From contig NZ_JAMZEA010000012.1 of NCBI RefSeq assembly GCF_024172125.1, positions 248,001 through 312,000 of the forward strand: DNA of 64,000 bases. Direction: 5' to 3'. This DNA comes from Actinomadura rupiterrae. GTDB lineage: Bacteria > Actinomycetota > Actinomycetes > Streptosporangiales > Streptosporangiaceae. The number at the start of each line of letters is the position of its first letter. The first letter of the stretch is position 1. The position numbers and the translations under genes were made by a program. A model generated the notes under the pieces. That model worked only from the letters and a program-made list of their open reading frames with translations, did no database searches and had not been told where the DNA came from. Positions 36,281 to 45,637 of this stretch are shown here, piece by piece.

Positions 36281-37858
36281 TTAGATCGTCCCTGCCGCGC
36301 GCCAGGGTTCGGCGTTGAGGATGATGGCGGCGGCGTCTTCGGCGGACTGGTGCGCCAGCTGCGGGAGCAGGCTGGTGTAGATGTCGGCGGCGATCGACAG
36401 CGACGACAGGCGCAGCGTTGCCTGGACGGTCTTCATGTCGTGTCCGGCGGCGAGCAGGAACGAGGCCGCGCCGTGCCGCAGGTCGTGCAGCCGGACCGGC
36501 GGCAGCCCGGCCTCCATGGCCAGCAGCTCGAACTGATCGGTGACCTTGTTCGGATTGACCAGGCCCCCGGTCTCGTCGGTGAACATCAGGCCGGTGTCGA
36601 GCCAGGCTTCGCCGGCGGCCAGGCGGTCGGCGTTCTGGCGGGCCTTGTGGGCGCGTAGGACGTTGACGGTGGAGGTGTCCAGGCTGATGGTCGCCTCCCC
36701 CGCTGCCGACTTGGTCTCGCCCTCGATGGTTTCGCCGCCATGCTGAAGGATCTGGGTTCGGATCGTCGCGGTGCGCTGGTCCAGGTCCACATCGCTCCAC
36801 CGCAGCCCGCACGCCTCTCCACGCCGCAGCCCCCGGAAGGCGACCAGGTAGTACAGGGCGTACCACCGGTGGCGCTCGGCACGTTCCAAGAACGTCCTGG
36901 TCAACGCTGGGGTCCAGACCATCACCGGGGACGGGCGGGGCGCTCCGATGTAGGCGTCGATGCGGTTGAGCTGCAGGTCGTGCCGGGTCGGGTTGCGCTC
37001 ACGCAGGCGCCTGCGGCGCGCGTTGACCTGCGCGGTGTAGACGGGCAGGTCCTTGCGCCACTGCGCGATCCGCGCCTCGGTCCACACCAGCGCTTTCGGC
37101 GCCTTGCCGGACGGCAACTCCACCAAGGCGGCAACGTTGACCTCGATCCGCCGCTCCTTGATGGCCTTGTTCAGCGCGCTGCGCAGCGTGGCGCGGATGC
37201 GCTGCTTGGTCGCCGCCCCGACCGTGCGGCGCCCCTTGACCTGGGCGAGCAGGTCCGGGTCGCCGGACTCGCGCGCTTGGGTGATGAGTTCGTTGTGGTC
37301 GTCGATGGCCTCGAACATGTGGTCCACGTGCGTCACCCGCAGCTTGTCCAGCTCCAGGTGCCCCAGGTGGGGTTTGAGGTACAGGCGCACGTGCCCGGCA
37401 TAGATGCGGACGGTCCCGGGCCGCAGGCTCTTGCGTCCGGTGATCCACTGGTCGAGGTACTCGCCCACGGTGATCGACCCATCGAGGTCCTGCCCGGTGC
37501 GGACCTTGCGCCGCACCATGTCCGGATCGGGAAGTTTCTCGGTCGCCTTGACCGTCGCCTCGATCAGGTCGGCGATCTGCACCGCGAGCGCGGAATCGTC
37601 GCCCGCGATGTTGAGCAGTTCCCTGGCACGGTCCAGCTGGCCGATCGCCTCATCTTGGAGGGCGAATCCGCCCCGGCGCAGCGGGCCGCGCCTTTTGCCG
37701 TCAGCTTTCCGGGGCATCTCCAACTGGTAGGTCCACGAGCCGTGCGTGCTGCTCCACCGGCCCTCGCCGCGATACAGCTGAGGACACCTGCGACCCAGCT
37801 TCCTGCCCGCCTCGTCCCGGCAGCCGCAGGCTTTGAAGGTACTTCCGCTTGCGGCCAT
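36281..37858 (-). CDS. int: Tyrosine site-specific integrase (525 aa)
   Basis: Phage-type integrase as in actinomycete integrative elements. An N-terminal AP2-like arm-binding region is followed by a SAM-like core-binding domain (ITVGEYLDQWITGRKSLRPG) and a catalytic domain. The catalytic Arg is in AFRGLRRGEACGLRWSDVD, the HxxR motif in RLHDLRHGAASFLLAAG, and the Tyr in AADIYTSLLP. Integrases of this size often insert into tRNA genes, agreeing with the att-like segments beside it. It is three bases from the excisionase gene stop, giving an int-xis operon (minus strand). All catalytic residues are present. Confidence 0.92.
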   Translation of the reverse strand: MAASGSTFKACGCRDEAGRKLGRRCPQLYRGEGRWSSTHGSWTYQLEMPRKADGKRRGPLRRGGFALQDEAIGQLDRARELLNIAGDDSALAVQIADLIEATVKATEKLPDPDMVRRKVRTGQDLDGSITVGEYLDQWITGRKSLRPGTVRIYAGHVRLYLKPHLGHLELDKLRVTHVDHMFEAIDDHNELITQARESGDPDLLAQVKGRRTVGAATKQRIRATLRSALNKAIKERRIEVNVAALVELPSGKAPKALVWTEARIAQWRKDLPVYTAQVNARRRRLRERNPTRHDLQLNRIDAYIGAPRPSPVMVWTPALTRTFLERAERHRWYALYYLVAFRGLRRGEACGLRWSDVDLDQRTATIRTQILQHGGETIEGETKSAAGEATISLDTSTVNVLRAHKARQNADRLAAGEAWLDTGLMFTDETGGLVNPNKVTDQFELLAMEAGLPPVRLHDLRHGAASFLLAAGHDMKTVQATLRLSSLSIAADIYTSLLPQLAHQSAEDAAAIILNAEPWRAAGTI

Positions 37859-37860
37859 GA

Positions 37861-38226
37861 TCAGCTCTCCTTCCGGTTCGTACTCTGCGTCGCAGGTGCC
37901 TCGGGCGCGCCGGTCACCGTGAGACCAAGGAAGGTCTGCAGGTCGCTAGTGCGGACCCGGTAAGAACGGCCGAGTTTCCAGAGCGCGAGCGGGAACCGGC
38001 CGGACCGGGCGAGTTCATAGGCGCTGGTGCGGCCAACGCCCAGCGCGCGGGCGGCGGTGACCAGGTCGATGGTGGCGGGAAGCCGCCGGATCTGGGCGGC
38101 CGTCAGCCCCCTGCACACCAGCGGTTCACGGCGTGTCCGGGGCGGAGGAATCGCCCGGGGGCAAGAGGCGGGACGGTGTCTTGTGGCGGGCGAGTTGGAG
38201 CCACCGACGATTTTGGGTTCGGACAC
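37861..38226 (-). CDS. xis: Excisionase-like helix-turn-helix protein (121 aa)
   Basis: HTH_17/AlpA-type DNA-binding protein: IDLVTAARALGVGRTSAYELARSG followed by FPLALWKLGRSYRVRTSDLQTFLG. Position directly upstream of int identifies it as the excisionase, which directs integrase toward excision. The first 45 residues are a Pro/Arg-rich tail, and an internal start may be used. Confidence 0.85.
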   Translation of the reverse strand: MSEPKIVGGSNSPATRHRPASCPRAIPPPRTRREPLVCRGLTAAQIRRLPATIDLVTAARALGVGRTSAYELARSGRFPLALWKLGRSYRVRTSDLQTFLGLTVTGAPEAPATQSTNRKES

Positions 38227-38349
38227 GGAACATCCCTCGTGGGTCGAATGGTGCAGGGAAGCAGAAGCGATGAGGTGACGAGCCGGGGACCGCGCCCGGC
38301 CGGGGCGGATGTGGAGCGTTCCGGTACGGCCGGGCGCGGGCTTGCCGGG

Positions 38350-39228
38350 TTACTGCCAGACCGAGGTGGTGTCCCACTGGTCGGTGTTCTGGTCGGGGCG
38401 TTCGCGCATGTAGATCGCGTCGGTGAGGCGGAGCTGTCGGTGCCCGGGCAGGTCCCAGCGGCGGCGGCCGTGGCTGATCCAGATCTGGATGCAGCCGGTG
38501 TCGATCTTGAGTTCGTCGCCGTGGTCGCCGGTGGCCAGAGTCGGCAGAGCGTCCAGGGTGGGCCGGTCGATGGCGGTGAGGTTGGCCGTGTCGCCGGTCG
38601 GGAGCGCGAGGCGGTAGGCGTCGGCGGGGTCAAGGCCCAGGGCGTAGGTGGCCAGGAGGCGTTCGGCGGCCCACTGCTGGGTGCATGCGCCGATCTGGCA
38701 ATGGCGTTCCAGGTAGTCGTCCCAGTAGTGGATCTCCCACGCGGGCGGGGTGGTCTGTTTGCGGATGAGGTATCCGGCGTAGGCGTCGTTGACGTGCAGG
38801 CGCAGGATGAAGTCGCCGCGCTGCCAGTCCAGCCGCGGGACCTGAAGGACGGTGACCGGGTCGCCGTCCCAGAACATCGCCGGGTTCGGGCAGCCGCCGA
38901 TGGCCTGGTCGCCGCAGTTGAAGCGGATCAGGGCCCTTCCGCGGCCGGTGGGGTCGGCAGCCCCACCACCGGGATCGAGCCGGTCGATGCCACCGACCCG
39001 GTAGGCATTGCCGCAGTCGGCGTGGAAGACGATCAGGTCCCCGATCTTCACCTGGCCGGTCGGACGGGTGGTCTCGCGGGCACCGAGAGGCCGGTCGTCG
39101 CCCCACACGGCGGGCGGGGTCAGGTAGCGGTCCCGGTTGATGTCGCGGTTCACGCCCGGGCCCGCCGCAAGCCTCCCCGAGGCGGGGCCGCCGGACGTCT
39201 GGGCGTCGAACGAATGCGATCCGGTCAT
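38350..39228 (-). CDS. Hypothetical protein of the integrative element (292 aa)
   Basis: Unknown. The sequence appears beta-rich and has Cys/Trp-containing segments (LIVFHADCGNAYRVGG, ALIRFNCGDQAIGGCPN, WEIHYWDDYLERHCQIGACTQQW). It lies in the element between xis and the recombinase-like gene on the same strand. No replication-initiator or helicase motif is visible, so I do not call it Rep. A 12-bp inverted repeat (38290-38301 with 38338-38349) follows its stop. Confidence 0.65.
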   Translation of the reverse strand: MTGSHSFDAQTSGGPASGRLAAGPGVNRDINRDRYLTPPAVWGDDRPLGARETTRPTGQVKIGDLIVFHADCGNAYRVGGIDRLDPGGGAADPTGRGRALIRFNCGDQAIGGCPNPAMFWDGDPVTVLQVPRLDWQRGDFILRLHVNDAYAGYLIRKQTTPPAWEIHYWDDYLERHCQIGACTQQWAAERLLATYALGLDPADAYRLALPTGDTANLTAIDRPTLDALPTLATGDHGDELKIDTGCIQIWISHGRRRWDLPGHRQLRLTDAIYMRERPDQNTDQWDTTSVWQ

Positions 39229-39256
39229 GCGAATACTCCCTGGTCTGTGAGGCCTG

Positions 39257-39299
39257 GCCCGGCCGCGCTCGGTGACGGGGCGGCGCGGCGCGGCCGGGC
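39257..39299 (-). terminator. Hairpin after the recombinase-like gene
   Basis: GCCCGGCCGCGC (39257-39268) pairs perfectly with GCGCGGCCGGGC (39288-39299), just past the stop of the minus-strand gene at 39311. Confidence 0.55.
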
Positions 39300-39310
39300 G
39301 AGGGCGGCGG

Positions 39311-39877
39311 TTACCGGTCGAGGTGGTGGGGCCGGGCCTGCGGAGGCTTGCGGCCGGTGGGCGGGCCCGCCTGGGTGATGTCGGGGAGCGGGATGCCGAT
39401 GAGGATCCGCATCAGCAGGGCATCGACCTCATCGCACGCATCCAGGGGTCCGTTGACGTCGGGGATCCACAGCCGCGTGCCGTAGAAGTCCAGGAAGGTG
39501 ATCACGTCCCACAGGGGCGTGGCTCCGAAGGTGCGGACGTCCAGGTCCCCGACGACCACGGCGTCGAACTCGTCCTGCCGCAGCGCCTTGATCAGCGCGC
39601 GAGCCTGGGGAGCCTTGCCCCACGGCAGCCTGGACAAGGGCGGGACCCCGTTCACCCAGGCGGCCGGGCCGTTGTCGAAGTACGCGGCGACGATCTGCCC
39701 ACCGACCGGGCCGATCACCTCCCGCGCGACGGCGAGTTGCTGGCTGCGGCGCGCCGGGGCGAACGTGGGGCTGCCGTAGGCCCGGCCGTAGAAGGCGAAC
39801 CGCGGCGGAGTGTCGAGGTTGTCGCGTGCGGGAGGGACGGGTGGATCGGCAAGGCGGCGATTGCTCGGCTCGGTCAT
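39311..39877 (-). CDS. Serine-recombinase catalytic-domain homologue lacking the nucleophile (188 aa)
   Basis: The sequence follows a large serine recombinase N-terminal domain: FAFYGRAYGSPTFAPARRSQ, then QIVAAYFDNG, SRLPWGKAPQARALIKAL, EFDAVVVGD and YGTRLWIPDVNGPLDACDE. Compare FAFYGRVSTEDHQNP and GLWVPEVGGPVDPANE in the recombinase at 32-34 kb. The Ser of the RVST motif is replaced (RAYG), and no recombinase or zinc-ribbon domain follows. Catalysis is thus unlikely; a regulatory or DNA-bridging role is possible. ATG after CAAGGAGCCG. Confidence 0.7.
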   Translation of the reverse strand: MTEPSNRRLADPPVPPARDNLDTPPRFAFYGRAYGSPTFAPARRSQQLAVAREVIGPVGGQIVAAYFDNGPAAWVNGVPPLSRLPWGKAPQARALIKALRQDEFDAVVVGDLDVRTFGATPLWDVITFLDFYGTRLWIPDVNGPLDACDEVDALLMRILIGIPLPDITQAGPPTGRKPPQARPHHLDR

Positions 39878-40733
39878 CGTTCTCGGCTCCTTGGGCAGGC
39901 GGTGGTCAGAGGCAGAGAGACAGGTGAACGCGCCCGCATGCCGGGCCCGGCATGCGGGACGGGGCGGGCGATGGCGGCGTCCAAGCGCGCATACGCGCAC
40001 CTGTGCGCGCGCTGGGAACCGTCGTCGGCGGACGGGCCCGGCGCGGTACCGGACGGCCGCCCGAGGCGTCGTGGTGACGTGCGGTGGTGGCCATGGATGG
40101 ATGAACGCTCCCCTCCGCGATCAAGGACAAGCCCGGGCCCGTGCGTCTTGATCAGGGCGGTTCTGCTTGCTGGGAGCGCGATCCGCCGGGAGGAACTCCG
40201 ACCGGCTACTGGGGCGCCCAAAGAACAACCGGGGACGACGGCGTATCCGTCATCGGTTGGGTGACTTGGAACGCCGCCCGTTCCCATGCGCCTCTTGAAG
40301 CCCGTCGACAACGCCGATTCCCGCGCTGGACACGGAAAGAACTGTCCAAAGAACTTGACCTCAAGTCCCGAGCCCGGGCATCTATGCAGGTCAGCGGAAA
40401 GATTGGAACTTTACGAGGAGCCTGAAAGGGGCCTCGACCTGTAGAAGTTCGCGGGCGTCCGCTAGGTCCGAGCCCGCCTCCCTCCGCAAGCGGTTCGCTC
40501 GACCTCCGTCAGCGAGCGGGCCACCGGGCGGGGCCGGCGAGACCACACTCCTCACCGGCCACGTCCTTTCGCCGCGGATCTCGGCTGCCTCGGCCCGTCG
40601 ATGTCGCCCCCGAGTCGTGGCTTGCCCTTGATCCACGCAGGTGGGGGTCCATACCGGTCCGATCCCGTCCGGGACCGGACCGCCCGGCGCGCGGGCCGCG
40701 CACCGGCGCGCCGCCCATCCGAAGGGGAACACC
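39878..40733. other. 856-base stretch with no supported gene
   Basis: The frames here are Arg/Pro-rich and overlap. The upstream region of the backbone gene begins near 40630. An AT-richer part near 40330-40420 could hold a promoter. I recognise no origin repeats or RNA gene. Confidence 0.4.
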
Positions 40734-41294
40734 ATGACCGAATCTCGCCCCGCTGACGCTGCTCCGCCCGCCGGTGGCGCGAATGGCGGCCACTCCGACG
40801 GCCCGACCAGCGCGCGGCCGGGCACCGTGCCGAGTCCGGTGCCGATTCCGGTCGGGCTGGCGCGGGCCGTGCACGGCCTGGTCGACGCCTACGCCCTGGC
40901 CTCGCTGATGACCCCCGACACCGCAGGCACCACCCTGGACCTGCACGCCGGACTGGTCGGCGTGCTGCCGTTTCGGCCCGGGCTCACCCACCCGAGTCGG
41001 GCGTGGGACGCGCGGGTCGACTGGGCGGCCCTGATCCTGTTCCCGACCACCCCGACCCCGATCCGCTTCCCCATCACCGAGAAGCGGCTCGCCGCCGACA
41101 CCGCCGCCGCCCAGGTCCACCTGTTCCCCGCAGCGGCGTTCACCGAGCGCGCCTGGCACACCGGCGGCACCTTCCAGCACATCGACAACCTCGGCGCCCA
41201 CGCCCCCGGCACGTTCTGGATCAACCTCGACGACGCCACCGCACGCGGTGACCTCACCCCCTTCCAGATCCGGGTTCCCGATAAGACCAGCTGA
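40734..41294 (+). CDS. Element backbone protein of unknown function, copy 2 (186 aa)
   Basis: Paralogue of the gene at 70-675; from the VPIPVGLARAVHGLVDAYALAS segment to the C-terminus nearly every residue is shared. The start is the ATG after GAAGGGGAACACC, which gives the same MTES beginning as copy 1. It is convergent with the winged-helix gene, the same order as copy 1. Substitutions between copies are mostly synonymous or conservative, so both seem to be under selection. Function unknown. Confidence 0.85.
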   Translation: MTESRPADAAPPAGGANGGHSDGPTSARPGTVPSPVPIPVGLARAVHGLVDAYALASLMTPDTAGTTLDLHAGLVGVLPFRPGLTHPSRAWDARVDWAALILFPTTPTPIRFPITEKRLAADTAAAQVHLFPAAAFTERAWHTGGTFQHIDNLGAHAPGTFWINLDDATARGDLTPFQIRVPDKTS

Positions 41295-41321
41295 TCAAGT
41301 AGACAATCAGGTTGGGTTCTC

Positions 41322-41350
41322 GGCGGGGCGGCCCGTGTGGGCCGCCCGCC
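41322..41350 (+). terminator. Hairpin downstream of the backbone gene, copy 2
   Basis: GGCGGGGCGGCCC pairs with GGGCCGCCCGCC (one bulged G) around a GTGT loop, followed by CTCTTCTCC. Equivalent to 703-731, with base changes that keep pairing. Confidence 0.65.
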
Positions 41351-41831
41351 CTCTTCTCCCCGGAGCATCAACGTCCCTCGCGTCCCGCAGAGGTCTCGCG
41401 CGTCGAGCACCGAGGCCGCCTGACCGGCTCGGCACCGCGGCCGGCCCTCCAGCAGCCCGAGACGAACGCCCTCCGGGGGCGGCCAGCCCGTCGGAAGACT
41501 GAACCACCTCCCACCAACGCGCCGCCCTATGAAGCACGCCGACTCGAGATGCGTCCCCAACACGACTCCGGGGCGGGGCGGGGCGGCGGGGGACGACGCG
41601 CTGACGTGGCCATACGCGCCCGATCATCACCCCCGGGATGCCCCGGCCTACCATCGCCCGTGCCCGCCACGCCACGGCGCTCACGCGCCCGTTCGACCCG
41701 TCCGGAGCGGACACCCGACCGGGGGCGGCGGCACCGGACCGGGCAATCCCTCACGGGCCCGCGAGGGCGGCGCGCAACACCACACGTCCCCGGCGGATCG
41801 GAGACCCCGGACGCGCCAGCCGGAAACGCGT

Positions 41832-41870
41832 CCAGCCCCGCCACACGCCGGGGGCGTGTGGCGGGGCTGG
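41832..41870 (-). terminator. Perfect 18-bp hairpin after the winged-helix gene, copy 2
   Basis: The arms 41832-41849 and 41853-41870 are fully complementary with a 3-base loop, 38 bases beyond the stop at 41909. Equivalent to the hairpin at 1371-1409. Confidence 0.75.
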
Positions 41871-41908
41871 AGGCCCGGGCTCGCCGGGCCCGTGGGCGCG
41901 TCGGGTCG

Positions 41909-42961
41909 CTAGGCGGCCGTGGTGGCCGCGTCGTCCGTGGTCGTGTCGGCGGCCGGGGTGGCGGGGGTGCGGTAGCGCATCGGCTTCTCACACGTCAGCT
42001 CGGCCTCGCCCTGGTTGGCCATCGTGGTCAACGCGTTGGCGACCGCGCCGGACGACCGGTCCAACACGCGCGCGATCTCACCGGGGGTGAACTCGGTACC
42101 GGGGTGGGCGGCCAGGTGCGCGGCCACCAGCGGACGCAACGGCGTCGGGGCCTTGCGGTCCCCGACCGCGACCGGACCACCCGACGGCACCCCGCCACCG
42201 GTGGCGGTCCGGGCCCGGCGCGGGCGCGCATGGCCGGTCGCGACCCCCAACGCCCCCACCGCGTCGAACACCGGCGCAAGCGCGGTAGTGATCGCGGCCT
42301 GGTCCGCACCGCCCGCTACCGCCGCATACGCCGCCGTCACCGCCGCCAAAAGATCCGCCAAACCCTCACGCGCCGCCTCCGCCGCCCGCGCCCGCGCCAG
42401 CTCGGCCTCGACCGCCGCCCGCCGCGCGTCCTCCTCGGCCTGACGCCGCTCCAGCTCGGCCGTGGCGGCGGCCCGCCGGTCGGCCTCGGCCTGCATGATC
42501 TGCATCGCGCTGGCGATCGCCTCCGGCGTGAGCGCCGCAGGCGCCGGGGCGTCCGACGTGACCGTGACCGCCGCGTCCGTGACCGCATCGCCCGCGTCGT
42601 GGGCGTCCGAGTCGTCCGTCGCAGGGCCGTCCGCCACCGCGTCGGCCGGGGACGCGGCGGGCGCGGCGGGCGCGTCGGGCGCGGCGGACGTGAGACGCCA
42701 CACGTCACCCTCACGGACGACCCGGTCCGTCGCGAACATGATCTTGAGGACGTCGCGGGTGATCTTCTGCGTGGTCCCCGCCGCTTTGGCGATCGCCGCG
42801 ACCGTGCCGCCGCCGGTGGCGGTGAGCGCGTCCCACACCCGCCGCCCGTCGTCGTTCAACCCGGCCGGGAACGCCGGGACGGCGGCCCGGGCGTCGGCGG
42901 GGGCGTCGGGGTTGGCCGTGGGGGCGGTCGTGGTGTTGGCGGGGGCGGTGTTCGCGGCCAT
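41909..42961 (-). CDS. Two-winged-helix protein with central coiled coil, backbone copy 2 (350 aa)
   Basis: Paralogue of 1435-2562. The N-terminal (GLNDDGRRVWDALTATGGGT) and C-terminal (TPGEIARVLDRSSGAVANAL) winged-helix modules and the Ala/Glu/Arg coiled coil are almost unchanged, while the Asp/Ala linker between them is shorter and diverged. Start ATG after TAGGAGCCCTGAA. Strong conservation of both DNA-binding ends suggests both copies bind similar sites, which could cause cross-talk between the two elements. Confidence 0.8.
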   Translation of the reverse strand: MAANTAPANTTTAPTANPDAPADARAAVPAFPAGLNDDGRRVWDALTATGGGTVAAIAKAAGTTQKITRDVLKIMFATDRVVREGDVWRLTSAAPDAPAAPAASPADAVADGPATDDSDAHDAGDAVTDAAVTVTSDAPAPAALTPEAIASAMQIMQAEADRRAAATAELERRQAEEDARRAAVEAELARARAAEAAREGLADLLAAVTAAYAAVAGGADQAAITTALAPVFDAVGALGVATGHARPRRARTATGGGVPSGGPVAVGDRKAPTPLRPLVAAHLAAHPGTEFTPGEIARVLDRSSGAVANALTTMANQGEAELTCEKPMRYRTPATPAADTTTDDAATTAA

Positions 42962-43135
42962 TTCAGGGCTCCTATTCCTGTCGTCCCGGCGCTCACGTTT
43001 CGCGCCGCCGGGCCCGGTGTCGTTTTTTCGTTCTACATTCATCATCCCTCGATAGTCGCCATTCCACACGCCGAACGCGCGGCGAATGGCATCACCGAAA
43101 CGGCTGGAGAGGCTTCCCTAACAATGCGCGCGCCC
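42962..43135 (-). promoter_or_regulatory. Conserved long leader/promoter of the winged-helix gene, copy 2
   Basis: Matches 2563-2720 over the whole length, including TTCGTTCTACATTCATCAT and GGCTGGAGAGGCTTCCCTAA. Beyond about 43135 the similarity fades. The conserved block marks the functional upstream region. Confidence 0.5.
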
Positions 43136-44161
43136 AATAGATCTACGGACACCGGGCACGGAAACACTTGACCGCCACCCCAACGGCACCAGCTGGCACG
43201 ACCATAGACGCGAGCAGACCGCGCGATCTCGACCATCGAGTCATCATGATCTGCCCCGACTCGAGACCGGATCGCCTTTCGCGGCGCCTCGACGAATGCC
43301 CGCGCCCTGCCCGCGAGCAGTTGCCGATCGGGGAACCCACGCTTCCATGGCCATGAGAAGCGAAGAGAAATGGGAGAAGGGAGGCTGTAGCCGGGGATGA
43401 GCTGCGAGTCATCCGACCTGGCCGGGCCCGCGCTCTCACCTACTACCTGTCGTCTATAGGGACGAGTCGGAGGCACTTCCCATCCCCCGACACGCGATCC
43501 CACCTGCGACGAGGCACATCCCTGCCCCGTCTCTTCTTAAGGAGACCACGGAGAAGACCACGGAGACGGACACAGAACAGACCACCAAAAACGACGGCCA
43601 AACCAGACGCTTCCTACGTGTTGTGGCGCTACGTCCCTCCGACGGTTCCATCTCCCATAAAAGCGTCAGCGCTTTCCGCGGTGGAGGCGGTCAGATCCGC
43701 CCAACGATGTCCCGGTAGAGCTTCACCGTCCACAGGCTGGACTTCATTCTCGGTTTCCGAATGCCTCATTCAGGTTGTTGCCACACCGGGAGTATCCAGT
43801 TCCATTACCGACAGTCCTCGTCTTCCGTCCGCACGACAATCTTACGAGAGCGAAGAACATCGCACGGCCCTTCAATCGGTCAGCACAGACCGGAACCGAG
43901 CGTGGCTGGCCGAGCGCCGCTCGGCTGGTCATCTTGATGCAGGGTCGGCCGTGCAGCTTGTTTCGCCGCCCTGCCGCAAACCGTTACCCCGCGCTGGTGA
44001 ACTTTCGGTAGAGCTGGCTGAGCTGCGCGACCGGCCATTTACCGACGTCGGTGAGATCGCGTTGAGCTACTGAATGCGCCGTCCGATCGACGACCGGATA
44101 CCTGAAAGCGAGGACCCGCCCGTTACGTCCGAAACGACGCAACCGGACGGGGCCCCGGGAG
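43136..44161. other. 1-kb stretch without a supported gene
   Basis: Only short frames on both strands, none with a convincing ribosome-binding site and domain. Composition is lower in GC than coding neighbours. Near 43530-43580 are repeated GGAGAC[CA]ACGGAGA motifs. It may hold a decayed gene, but I cannot define one. Confidence 0.4.
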
Positions 44162-44214
44162 CCCGGCTCGTCTATCCTGAGCCGGGGACCAGCCTGTTAC
44201 GAGCAGGCTGGTCC
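44162..44214 (-). terminator. Double hairpin after the HATPase gene, copy 2
   Basis: CCCGGCTC/GAGCCGGG (44162-44169 with 44179-44186) is followed by GGACCAGCCTG/CAGGCTGGTCC (44186-44196 with 44204-44214). These are the same two stems as at 5726-5779. Confidence 0.7.
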
Positions 44215-44218
44215 TCCC

Positions 44219-44716
44219 TTACGACACCAGCAGCATCGGCTGCTGCGGCAGGTCCTCCAGCGAGGTGTCGAAGTCCAGATCGACCCACACCGTGTGGCCC
44301 AGGGCGCTGCTGCCGTGCACGCCGAGGCTGACCGACAGGTCGTACAGCATCCGCAGGCCCCGGCCGTTCTCCCTGGTGGGGCAGCTGCGGTAGCCCTCCG
44401 GGAGGACGGTCGGGATGCCCTCTCCGCCCAAGTCGGTGACCGCGACATAGACGAGCTTGGCGTACACCAGCTCCAGCCCGAACCAGCCGCCGTTCCCGGC
44501 GCCCGAGATCGAGTGCCGCAGCGCGTTGCCGGCCAGCTCGCTCACAGCCAGCGCCACCAGGCTCTCGCACGGCGCCCCGGCGAAAAGATCCTGGGCCAGC
44601 TTGCGCGCGTACGGGACCTGCTCGGCCTGCCCGGGGAACACCCGCCGCCACCGCATCTGCGGCCGCGAGTGCAGCCACTCCGCCGCCGATGTCCGTGCCC
44701 ACTTCGTGTCTTCCAT
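44219..44716 (-). CDS. HATPase (anti-sigma-factor-like) protein, 165 aa
   Basis: Third GHKL-type ATPase of the window: RPQMRWRRVFPGQAEQVPYAR, N box ELAGNALRHS, G1 DLGGEGIP and G2 ENGRGLRMLYDL. In the G1 motif Leu replaces the usual Asn after Asp, a mild deviation. ATG after GGAGGAACGG. The upstream frame is open without a stop to 45637, but the region between is Arg-rich and noncoding in appearance, so the short start is preferred. It occupies the same place relative to an XRE/DUF397 pair as 5783 and 6429. Confidence 0.85.
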   Translation of the reverse strand: MEDTKWARTSAAEWLHSRPQMRWRRVFPGQAEQVPYARKLAQDLFAGAPCESLVALAVSELAGNALRHSISGAGNGGWFGLELVYAKLVYVAVTDLGGEGIPTVLPEGYRSCPTRENGRGLRMLYDLSVSLGVHGSSALGHTVWVDLDFDTSLEDLPQQPMLLVS

Positions 44717-45237
44717 TTGTCCGTTCCTCCTTGCTTGCGCGCCCGCTGACCGATCAACGGTCCCCACATGCCACGGGGCATGCCACGGGCGAACCGACCG
44801 ACATCGCCCCCCACCTCCCACACCAAGGTCAAGACCCGCGGGAAGCCGGAGCTGCTGCGCCGCCCCCGCCGGGGGCGGGCTCGCGTTCTCAGCCCGACGA
44901 TCAGCCCGACCCCGGCCTTGCGCGCCCAGGCGCCTCCGGCGTCGCCCTCGGGATCGGGTCGGAGCGGGCGCACGGTGTGGGCTCGGATGGTGCAGGGATC
45001 GCAGTCCGGCCAGCCCGACGCCGAAGGCCCGGTCCCGGCCCCTCGCCCCTGCGATCGGGGACGTGCGCGCACCCACCGTCGACCGCGTCGAGCACAACCA
45101 CCGAGGGGGAAGCCCTGCTCGACGTTCGGATGGGGTTCGAGCCATTCCTGTTCTCCGCCCTGTCGGTTCGGCCCGACGGCCCCGCGCTCTCGGACGGTTC
45201 TCCCTCAGACGAGGGATCTCCTGCCCCGCCGTCATCG
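44717..45237. other. Gap between HATPase gene and its upstream neighbour
   Basis: There is no stop in the minus frame that connects the two genes, yet the translation here is Arg/Pro/Gly-rich with no structure. I read it as noncoding or as a decayed gene part. The stretch just before 44717 carries the HATPase ribosome-binding site. Confidence 0.4.
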
Positions 45238-45637
45238 AAGGGGACTTGCCAGGCGGCTTGTCCCGCTTGGCGCGCAACCCAAGGTGCTCCTGGATGGTCT
45301 CCCCCACCTCGTCGCGCTCCCGGCTCTCGATGGCCTCGACCATCCACGGGTAAACGCCGTAGAGCGTCATCGACTCGGCGAACGCGCCGGCGACGATCGG
45401 CAGTGCGGCCCGCAACGCCTCGTCTGCGGGCCGCTCGTCGAGGCTGGCGAGTTTCGGACGGGCGGCATGGTCGGCGGACGTCTTGATCAGCGAGACGCGC
45501 ACGGCCTTCAACCCGGGCGTGCTCAGGTGGGTGCAGTAGGAGTTCACGATCACGTCCGAGATCCGGGTCGGGGTGGTCAGTGACCAGGGCCCCAGACTCC
45601 GGTTCTGAACAGACCCGGCCGGTGGGCTGTCGTTCAT
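45238..45637 (-). CDS. Hypothetical helical protein, 3' end undefined (at least 130 aa)
   Basis: The ATG at 45637 overlaps the stop of the preceding gene (ATGA), so translation is coupled. The first 130 residues look like a real helical protein (RISDVIVNSYCTHLSTPG, DEALRAALPIVAGAFAES, LYGVYPWMVEAIESRERDE). After about 45238 the composition changes abruptly and no stop occurs until the HATPase end at 44219. A lost stop or a frameshift probably removed the true C-terminus; a 473-aa fusion to the HATPase is the literal reading but seems unlikely. Confidence 0.5.

Noticed and set aside
38350..39228. Replication initiator of the integrative element
   Set aside because: Position would fit, but no Rep, primase or helicase motif is visible.
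43744..43932. Small minus-strand protein with a GNNLNE motif recalling MobC
   Set aside because: One short resemblance only, no ribosome-binding site and no relaxase nearby.
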